DNA of 64,000 bases from the NCBI GenBank assembly GCA_900618795.1, contig UYJD01000021.1, forward strand, positions 34,129 through 98,128, given 5' to 3'. Below are positions 44,317-53,000 of this stretch, one piece after another. Each line of letters opens with the position of its first letter. Position 1 is the first letter of the stretch. Source of the stretch: Cyanodermella asteris (taxonomy: Eukaryota > Ascomycota > Lecanoromycetes > Ostropales > Stictidaceae). Below the pieces are notes generated by a model. That model was not told where the DNA came from and did no database searches. It saw nothing but the letters and a program-made list of their open reading frames with translations. A program made the translations under genes and the position numbers.

Positions 44317-46014
44317 AAGAATGTTGCCGGTACTCCCAGAGCCATACAGCAAGTCTCCGTTCTCGCACTTCACAAGTCAGCACCATACATATTGGTGGTA
44401 ACGCCACAAACGAGCGGATGGTTCGGAAGACTCAGGATCATTTTGGGACGATAGCTTAGGGGCTTGACGGTGACAGAATATGTGAAATGAGCAGAGTGAC
44501 AAGATCGTATGAAACTTTGGAAAGTTTTGAAACAACTTAATTTTTGCTTTAGAGTCCTAACTTCTTCGTACCCGAACAACCTAGAACTTGTCTCCTGACG
44601 ATCAGACTGGATGTCGCATATCATCTCTCTACGGTGCATTCTATGCAAGCAATTGCTGATAGTGAAGAGACAGGAAGAGCGACAACTCTTCATATTCCCT
44701 TCATGATGTGTCAACCAGGACCCTCTCGATCCCCGCACGGCCCCTTCATCGTGACAATTCAAGGCTCACTCAAGAATCGACGTGCGCTTTGACGCTGCAC
44801 ACCCCATTCAGCCCATTCGCCCCTAACATCTCCCACCTGCATTGCGTTTCGAGTGACTGCCCATTGACGCGGACCCAACGCAGGCGCCGGCTCGAAAATA
44901 CTATCTCTCATCGGCATCCCGACTGGGCTGCCAAAGTCGTTGCAATCAACGGTACTGTCTTCAGCGAAGTCGGGTCGTGCCTGGACGCGATGAAGCGGCG
45001 ACCACGAAGCTTCGCCGTCGTCGTCTGGGTAATGGTTTGTGTCAGCAATCCAGGCTTCGCGACAATTTTGAATATGTTGAAGTCTTTGTCTGCGGACAAG
45101 CGCGTTGGCCGAAGGGGAGTTACGAGCCGAACGGTAGACGTATCCTCGGTGGTTAGGATTTTCGTCTTGTCGATCACGGTGAGTCCGGGGTCGAGGGTCA
45201 CTGGCCGAAGATGCTTGGTTTGAGGTTCTGGTTTGGGGTTCAGGGCGTGGGGCACCTGGTGCTGGTCGTGGGCCATGAAGGACTGTGTGGTGGGCAGAGC
45301 CGGAGGAGTCCTTGTGCTTGTGTGATTGGTGACGACGACCCTTGTTGCGAGTCAGGCCGTTCAAGTCTAAGATGTGATTGATATTGAGACACATTTTGAT
45401 TTTGATCAAGTCAAGAATGTGGCACCGAGATCAGGCTGGAGGAGGGGATTTCTGTCGCTGGAACTGAACTGATTTCTGGCGTCTATAGTTGCGACTGTGG
45501 CAGCTGGTCTGGAAGGATGATTTGGAAGAGCACTGGAAGCGGTGAGAAGATATACCAGTTCAACTGACTCCACCCATTGTCAACATCGCGACCGGTTTGA
45601 TATGATAGAAAACAGCTTCATGCATTGCGTAGGGAGAAGAATGCCGAAGAAGGAAAGAGACCTGCGTGCGAAGTTGCAAGCATATGCGCAATTCCGGCAG
45701 ACTTGTTTGCATTGTCAAAGAAGTCAGCTGCGCTCTAGTGTTCGGTGCAATGCATTGCTGCTAGGTAATTCAGCAGCGGTGCTATTGCATCAATGTTCAA
45801 AAATGGGCGGATGCATATCAGCGCTATCAAACTTGTTGTGACCATCATACATCTTTGTTTCACATCAAATCAAGATGCTGAAGGGAAAGGTGAAGCCAAA
45901 AGGACGATAAAGTCGTGCAATTCCAGCAGCTTCATTGCGCGGCGACCCATCATAAAGGTATCATGGTCGTGATGCAGGTCTATTTTACATTTCATTCATC
46001 ACAACTCGTTTGGC
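44317..46014. other. Intergenic region with one possible small gene
   Basis: 1.7 kb between the SDR promoter and the 3' end of the proteasome gene. The only frame with fungal-like codon use is on the minus strand at 44908-45276. The rest shows nothing I recognise. Confidence 0.4.
44908..45276 (-). CDS. Possible small hypothetical protein
   Basis: 122 residues beginning MAHDQHQVPHALNPKPEPQ. The first 50 or so codons end mostly in C or G, as in the accepted genes nearby, which is the main support. It contains LRPVTLDPGLTVIDKTKILT and RLSADKDFNIFKIVAKPG, without signal peptide, membrane segment or recognisable domain. A longer minus-strand frame (44759-45409, 216 codons) overlaps it in another phase and starts at a possible upstream ATG (45394), so the true gene could be spliced from both. 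Function unknown. Confidence 0.35.
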   Translation of the reverse strand: MAHDQHQVPHALNPKPEPQTKHLRPVTLDPGLTVIDKTKILTTEDTSTVRLVTPLRPTRLSADKDFNIFKIVAKPGLLTQTITQTTTAKLRGRRFIASRHDPTSLKTVPLIATTLAAQSGCR

Positions 46015-46922
46015 CTAGACAAGCTCTGACGTGACGTTGGAGAACTCGCCCTTCTCGAGCTTGGTCTTCCAGAAGATCGGGTTCGTGTCGTTAAAGCCGT
46101 GCTTGACCCATCCGCTCTCCTTGACGTGATACAGGTTGATGAAACCACCAGAGAAAGCGTCTCTGTGGGTCGCAGCTAGGATACTTCGTCGACCGAGCTC
46201 GAGTGCGTCCTCCTCAGTCAAATCGTACTTGTACTCTGCGTCCAAAACACCGTAGGCAAACGTCTGACCGGATCCGACACAGAATAGGTTGCCAGGCAGT
46301 CTTGTACCGTCCGAGTCGATGTAATAAAGCGCCGGCCCTTCTTCTTTGGTGACACCTGCAATCATGGTTCCCATGCTCAAACCCATGCCCTTGTAGCTGT
46401 AGACCAAGTTTGAAAGCACCTTTGAGGCCGCAGCTACTGAGATCCGCCGTTTGTGTCGCAGCTCGTGAAGTCGACATTGCATGCCAAGATATGCTAGCCA
46501 ATACTGGCAGTCGGCAGCTCCTCCAGCCATTGTTCCCAGCATCTTGTCGTTGATTTCGATGACCTTCTTCACTGTCTGACTCGCGATCCAGTCGCCTGCC
46601 GTCGCCCGAGAATCGGTCGCAATGATGATGCCCCCCTGAAATCGGAAACCAAGCGTGGTTGTTCCGTGAGCAAGCTTGATCGGGCAGTCAGCGTTGGCGT
46701 GGTCGTCTGTGTGGGCTCTCAACCATCCAGATGGCTATGAAAGGTTAGCAGCTGTAGGACTAGAGGTCGCCGCACATTGATATAACTCACATTTGAGACC
46801 GGAGGCATAGCAAACTTCAGCGACAGGCCTGGAGTTGTCTGGATAAGGTCATCCTGCTCATCTGCGGGCACCGTCTCTTCCCAAGCCGCAGGCTTGCTGT
46901 AGCGAGCCACGAGAGAATCCAT
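46015..46922 (-). CDS. PRE2: 20S proteasome subunit beta-5 (chymotrypsin-like)
   Basis: Exons 46922..46791 and 46734..46015, separated by a 56-nt phase-0 intron (GTGAGT, branch TGCTAAC, CATAG), 283 residues. The start MDSLVARYS is the first ATG giving a normal propeptide. The propeptide ends at Ala-His-Gly68 and autocleavage exposes catalytic Thr69 ([23 protein letters not shown]), with the family lysine in the following block and the [13 protein letters not shown] loop. It continues with [16 protein letters not shown] and [21 protein letters not shown]. Strong colinear match to yeast Pre2. Forms the chymotrypsin-like site of the 20S core in cytosol and nucleus. The gene is divergent from NAB2 across 512 bases. 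Confidence 0.97.
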
Positions 46923-47434
46923 GGCGATCACGACGCTTCTGATGGACACTTGAGATGAGCAATGTGATAGTCGAGCTTGCGGAGATAATCGAGGAACAGG
47001 AGTGTCGAGAGTGCCCGGGAGAAACGGCAATAGACGGCCTGCTTGACAATTCTGCGGACTTCACCTGCTGTCTGTGACGCTGTCCCAAGCTCCAGGCATG
47101 CGCGGCGGTACGCGGCCAGTGAGCCAGTCAGCGGCGGCACAACTGGCGACAGGCTCGACGAACGCTTGCTGACAAAGCACCTTGGCACGTCTGTTATTGC
47201 GTCGGAATCCCAAATGCGGCTTCTCTCTCACACGAGCCTCTTTCACCACCCATTAGCATCTTCACGCAGCCCCGATTTGCTTGGATCCTTTTCTCTCTCG
47301 AGTACATCTTGCCTACGTATTGTGCGTATACGGTCACCGCACGTAGCTACTGCAGCAATTTCCACCAACCCCAGCATCGTCGCGCCGCCTTCTCCGCCTA
47401 CCTCATTTCTGTCAGCGGCGACGAGATTTTGACC
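46923..47434. promoter_or_regulatory. Shared divergent promoter PRE2 / NAB2
   Basis: 512 bases between two start codons on opposite strands; both leaders and core promoters lie here. CT-rich stretches (47220-47300) precede the NAB2 start. No clear TATA box. Confidence 0.55.
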
Positions 47435-48889
47435 ATGGCTGCCCAGGTGGCCCAGGGCTCCCAGGTGGCACATCAGCTGCAGAACATAGTTCACCCGAAG
47501 CTTGTCGAGACAGGATGGAGCTCCGATGACCCGACTCTTTCCGAATACATCGTCCTCATGCTAGCAAATGGCAAGGACAAAGAGCAGGTCGCGAACGAAT
47601 TACCAGATCTCCTTAATCTGGAAGAGGGCGATACAAGCGCTGCCGAATTTGCAGAATGGCTGTTTGGCCAGGTCTCGTTATTAACAAGTCAGGCGCCAGC
47701 CGATGGCGTAGCCCAATCACAGCCTCAAGCAGACGCACAACTCGAGCAGATCCAAGTGGTACCTACTGGACCATCGACTGACGGCGACGTTGGCATGGAC
47801 GTGGATTCCACACAAAGCATACCGAAGGGGCCGAAATCCATGCAGAACGTCAGGGGGCAGAGAGGCAATGCGAGGCGGCAATTAGGCCACATGAACAGGG
47901 CTCTCGATCGCACGGCAAACGACTCTCTGTTACATAAAGTCCGAAATACTAGTACTGAACGGATAGGGCGCAACCCTCCTCGTGGCCCTAGAGGTGGCTC
48001 GCACGGCGCTCAACTGAACGGCGTCTCAGGACTTGGTCGCGGTCGTGGCCAGCAGCAAATATCAAACCAACAGCAGAACCAACTCATGCAATTCATGAGC
48101 CAGCAGATGGAGATGATGCAGCAGGTTCTGAGCGGACAGAACCCACAGGCGATGATGGGCGGCATGAACGGCGCAGCAGTCAATCCCTTCTTCCGCGGCC
48201 GGCCTGCGAATGAACGAGGTGGCCGCGGTGGTAGACAAAATGATAGAAGACAGCACCAGCAGAATAGCGCGCAGACTGCGCAGGGAGGCGATACCGAGAT
48301 GGGCGGCGAAGGCATGGATGCCGACTCAACAGTGCAGAAGCAGAGTCCGGACAGCACCATCTGCAAGTGGAATCTGAAGTGCACCAAGGTCGACTGTCCA
48401 TTTGTCCACCAGTCTCCTGCCGCTCCTCCAAATGTCACCATCGACTTCAATGACACTTGCTCATTCGGCGCATCATGTACGAACCACAAATGTGTGGGCA
48501 AGCACCCATCGCCAGCACAGCGCACCGCATACCAAAAGGGCCAAGAATGCAAATTTTGGCCCAATTGTACCAACCCTAGCTGTCCGTTTAAGCACCCGGA
48601 GATGCCAATGTGCAAGTTCGGCGGCGACTGCACAAGGGATGACTGCAAATTCACCCACCTTCGGACTTTGTGCAAGTACAATCCTTGCATGAACCCCAAA
48701 TGCTATTTCAAGCATGCCGAAGGCCAAAAGAAGAATCCCACATGGACAAAGGACCAAGATGGCGACTCCAAGATGTCCACCGAGCACGTAAGCGAGCGCA
48801 AATTTACTACCGTCGATGGAGGAGATGAAGAGCTGATCAAGCCCGACGTGAGCGCCGAACAGAACGAGGACACCAATGTTGTCACTTAG
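47435..48889 (+). CDS. NAB2: Nab2-type poly(A)-binding CCCH zinc-finger protein
   Basis: Continuous frame, 484 residues from the ATG at 47435 (42 open codons upstream look like leader). Residues 1-87 (HQLQNIVHPKLVETGWSSDD ... AEFAEWLFGQV) match the PWI-like Nab2 N-terminal domain that binds the export machinery. A middle region has RGG-type stretches (NPPRGPRGGSHG; NERGGRGGRQ) and Gln runs. From 310 to 427 there are five CCCH fingers: CKWNLKCTKVDCPFVH, CSFGASCTNHKCVGKH, CKFWPNCTNPSCPFKH, CKFGGDCTRDDCKFTH and CKYNPCMNPKCYFKH. Family role: nuclear poly(A) RNA binding, tail-length control and mRNA export. Odd: after the TAG at 48887-48889 the same frame stays open and coding-like to 49123, so the true C-terminus may be longer (see findings). 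Confidence 0.94.
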   Translation: MAAQVAQGSQVAHQLQNIVHPKLVETGWSSDDPTLSEYIVLMLANGKDKEQVANELPDLLNLEEGDTSAAEFAEWLFGQVSLLTSQAPADGVAQSQPQADAQLEQIQVVPTGPSTDGDVGMDVDSTQSIPKGPKSMQNVRGQRGNARRQLGHMNRALDRTANDSLLHKVRNTSTERIGRNPPRGPRGGSHGAQLNGVSGLGRGRGQQQISNQQQNQLMQFMSQQMEMMQQVLSGQNPQAMMGGMNGAAVNPFFRGRPANERGGRGGRQNDRRQHQQNSAQTAQGGDTEMGGEGMDADSTVQKQSPDSTICKWNLKCTKVDCPFVHQSPAAPPNVTIDFNDTCSFGASCTNHKCVGKHPSPAQRTAYQKGQECKFWPNCTNPSCPFKHPEMPMCKFGGDCTRDDCKFTHLRTLCKYNPCMNPKCYFKHAEGQKKNPTWTKDQDGDSKMSTEHVSERKFTTVDGGDEELIKPDVSAEQNEDTNVVT

Positions 48890-49123
48890 AAAGATCCTAA
48901 ATTCTCAGGACGCCCCGGCGTTTTTCTGAACGGTGTTGTCTCCAAGAAGCGTTTCAGGCCGAAGTTCAAATCTGAACAGTGCGAGTACTTATGGCAGAAT
49001 GCGAAAAGGCAGCTACTGACGCCAGGGACAACTTCTGGGCGCTCTGACGGCGGAATGGGAGACCAAAAGATCAAGTCAGAGGTGGAAACTGACCAGGATA
49101 TGGACATTGAATCTTCTGCTTAG
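48890..49123 (+). other. In-frame coding-like extension downstream of NAB2 stop
   Basis: 77 codons in the NAB2 frame to the next stop (TAG 49121-49123), with basic then acidic composition (SKKRFRPKFKSEQCEYLW; SEVETDQDMDIESSA). It could be joined by removing a 132-nt in-frame intron, 48848-48979 (donor GTGAGC, acceptor GAACAG), which spans the stop codon. Otherwise it is 3' UTR. Confidence 0.4.
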
Positions 49124-50088
49124 AAAGAGCCCGGGTGTGAATGGTCTATCGCCGGTCTGAATTGTCGTCGAGACCGTCATGGAGCTTGGATCGTGGTCAA
49201 AATCGATTGTATGGAACCTGCAGGTGGTTATGAGGTTATCGGATGAGTCATGTACAGTAAGACACGAATGGCGTTTGGCATAACAAAGTGGACTCCTAGA
49301 GAGTGCCGGTAATTGATTTACATTCTGCAACGTCAGGCCTCACGGCCTGGCAGACTCTCAACAATGGTTCTCTTTGAATGCGCTTGATGATAATCACAAT
49401 CGCTATTTCGACGTAACATTCCACGTCGACGGCCAGTGCGCTGTGATGTAGCCCGAGGCGATTAGGCCAAAGTCGATGCGTAAGTCATGCAATAATCCTA
49501 TCTACCATGAGTGGCGTGGAATATGAGAGTAGGTTACCCGAGGGTATCATTAATTCGAGGAGTCGAGAATATGCTACGACAGCATGCATGCTTTCCGATA
49601 GCGCCGTACGCTAGCGCGAACCAAAGCAGGCCAAAAATCTGCCCACGTTCAGGTCTCTCTCACCTCGTTGCAAGATCTATTTGCTGCGTGCTACTTCTCT
49701 GATTGCCGCGGCCAGACAAGTAGCATTTTTTGGGATCAGAATTAGGCATCGGCCTTCGAGACGGGTATATTGCCAACTTACAACCGCTCGATGACTATTG
49801 TGCAGGCCTGAACAGCTCGGACACATAGCAGTGTTAACACGTCCTTCACCGAACTCTGGACGAAAGTCGATAAGTGGGGTGAAGTGCTCGTCGAGAGTCG
49901 GGAAGGCTTTCCGTGCAGGTCACGTGCGTCGCGTTTCCTGGTCTCCAAAGATCGCGTCTTTCTTGGCGTGCCTGCGCGTCAACCCAAGACGAGTGTTTCT
50001 AGACGCTGCAAGAGCCTCCGCCACAGCAGTAATCCTCTGATTCAATGGCACCAAGAGAGTGACTAATCCAGAACCATGCAAAGCCCCC
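49124..50088. other. Intergenic region, RecQ promoter
   Basis: 965 bases between the NAB2 3' end and the RecQ start, both on the plus strand. An E-box (GTCACGTGC) lies at about 49919-49927. No supported gene. Confidence 0.45.
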
Positions 50089-53000
50089 ATGTCGAAGAAT
50101 AACTTACGAGAGCATCTCGCATGGCTTTTGAAGGAGAAACCCGTCGTGCCGACCTACATCACGCCTCCCGCCAGCGTTCACTCGGAAGAGGGCACGGTCC
50201 AAATAGCGGGACATTGGGCCACCCACGGCAGTCCGGTCATTGATTTGGATTCACCATTGCAAGAGCATGGAACTTTGCCGAAAGACACATCAACAACGGC
50301 AGTTCAACCAGAGTGGATCACGGAGCCAGAGGTTGGAGGGGAGAGGGACATGGCGCGTCTCCATTCGGCAGTGAAGACAGGCAAAAAGGGAGCTCTACTT
50401 GTCCGAGATACATCAACAACGACTGCGGGAACGACAGGACGAGAGAGCGGGACTTCTTGGAGGACCGCACCGGAGGAACCGTTCAGCAGGCTTCCTGAAG
50501 GCGAACGAAACGCCTGCCGATCCGCATCGTCCTCGGAACATCGACCATCGTCGTCAAGCACTTTCGAGGTCTTCAGTGAGCCGAGAACGCTTTGGACAGC
50601 TGATCATGCAGCTCGCGCGGAACCAGAGCCGCGGGGTAAGAAGCGTAAAAGCACCGACCGAAAGTTGGGAAATCCTGTTCGCAAGACTCCCGCAAAGCAG
50701 CGAATAATAGAAGCAGATGTACAAGCCCATGGCTTCACGCCCATTGAAGACGTCACGTTGGACTGGGAAGGATTTGACGATCTGGCGGATCTAGAACGGC
50801 CCAATAAACGAAGAAGCCTTTCGCAAGGGTCTGTACCCGAATATGGAGTTGAGGACAACGAGGATGGAATGTTATTCAACGATGATGGTCCAATTTCTGT
50901 ATTTGACGAGAACATGGGCCATGAGACCATCCAGGAGTCGCCGTTGATGTCCCGCCACGTTCCCTCACGGCCACCACTGAAGGAAATACATTCATCCGAC
51001 GACGTCGTAGCTGCGAGTTCGCCCCCGGCAGGCCCAGGTCGCAATCGGAAACGACGAGCGCAGGTCGACGATTCAGAAGACGATAGCCCTAGCCCGCGCA
51101 AGGCGTCGATGTCAATCATTCCGGAGTCGCTGAGAAATCAGACCCCTGGCAGACGGAGAATTGCACGCGAGTACAGGGGAACCAACCATGACAGCATTGG
51201 GACAACCCTTGCTCCTCGCCGTGAACAGCTGAGCCCGAGCCCCTCCATCAAGCCCCCGGCCTTGTCGACTAAAGCTAGTAATGTTTCGCAGCATTCTACT
51301 GCTTCACCACTGCATTCGGACTCACCAACGCGGGGGCCAACAAAGCCATCAGCGTCGATCAAGCACCAACCCACACCGTCCCAACCACGTCCACCCGACC
51401 TTGAGGTCAAAGACTCATTCGAAACCCAGGGACCAGCAGCAACACAGGTCGACAAGCTTAAATCAGACACTTCCACACCAGTCTCGGCCACACAAGGCCC
51501 CTCAAAGGACCCAAGGGTTCAGGCTATCCTTTCCCTGTCTCGAACACACCTCGAACAGCAAGAGAAAGGGTTAGACAGCAGACTTGAACAGAAGCTTGAG
51601 GAACTCTTCGAAAGTGAGGTCAATGACGAGCCGAGCGACGAGCTTGAAGCTCAGGCAGCCGAGCTCCGTGTAGAAGCTTCAGGTTTCAAAGAGATTCTCC
51701 AGCTTCACGAGCAGCATCAACAGCTTTCAAAGGAGCTCGCAGCGCTCAAGTCCGAATTCCTCCGTCTTTGCAAGCTCAACGGGACTAGAAGCCCGGAAGT
51801 GCTCGACATAAAACAGCAGACCCAGACGAAGAAGCGCGGGATGTCAGAAATTGAGTCTCACTTGGCTGGACTACTGGAGAAGGTATCTGTTGATTTGAAT
51901 TGGAAGATGGAGGAACCGAAGGAAGTGGCTCAATATGCTCAGCCCGCTGCTATTATCAAGTCCACCCAAATTCCTTCACAAAAACGAGCCGCGTCACCTC
52001 AAACGCAGATCCCACGTTCCCCCATTCGCATGACGATGGAGTCAGCGCACGACGTCTCGGCTGCAAATGGTTCGAATCTATACTCGGACGTCATGGACTC
52101 TCAGTCGCATCCGCAGACCAACGCCATGGCTTGGCCAGCAAACATCATTCAGCATGTCGACTTGTCCACAACGAATAGTGGAAGGTCGTCGCGATCGCCA
52201 TTCCGGGAAGTTGGCCAGTCTGTCAAGGGCTTCAACTCTTACCCATCGCTGCCACGACCAAAGAGCTTCTTCACTGAGCCTCCAATGTCTCCTCCAGATA
52301 CCAGTGACGAGACAAATGACGACTTCCCAGACAAGATTGGAAGCCCCAAACGTCCAATCAATCTGATCGACGATGATTTCGGCATGGAAGCTGACGATGA
52401 AGACATGTTGGACGCCCTGCACAGCTTCGAAGCCGAAGACAAGCAGCAGCGTCAGGAATCATTAAAAGCACCAGCTCAAAGGCAGATCTCACGACCACCT
52501 AAAGCTGCCGACGCCTCAACAAAATCGAACAAAGCTGACGTGGCCAACGTCAATAGAAATCCACCAACGGTCGAGGCAACCCATGATCAGATGAAATACC
52601 AGTGGTCCCAGTGTGTGAAGCAAACGATGATCAATCGCTTCAGGCTAAAAGGTTTCCGCCCAAACCAATTGGATGCTATCAATGGCACGCTGAAGGGCAA
52701 GGATGTTTTCGTTCTGATGCCGACCGGGGGTGGAAAATCACTGTGCTACCAGCTTCCCGCCATCGTCAGTTCTCTGGAGCCGGCAGAGCTACGAAAGTAC
52801 GGTATCAAAACCAGAGGCATGACTTTGGTGGTTTCCCCGCTGCTCAGTCTCATGCAGGATCAAGTCTCCCATCTACAAGCGATGGGCGTTCAGGCACAAT
52901 TCATTAACGGCCAGAGCCCAGCAGCTTTCAAGAGAGAAATAATGAACACGCTCAAGGCGCCAAACCCTGGCAGGTTCATCCAACTGCTTTATGTGACACC

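Noticed and set aside
48010-48699. 229-codon open frame antisense to NAB2
   Set aside because: It is the complement of Gln/Gly-rich and zinc-finger codons; NAB2 on the plus strand has clear domains.
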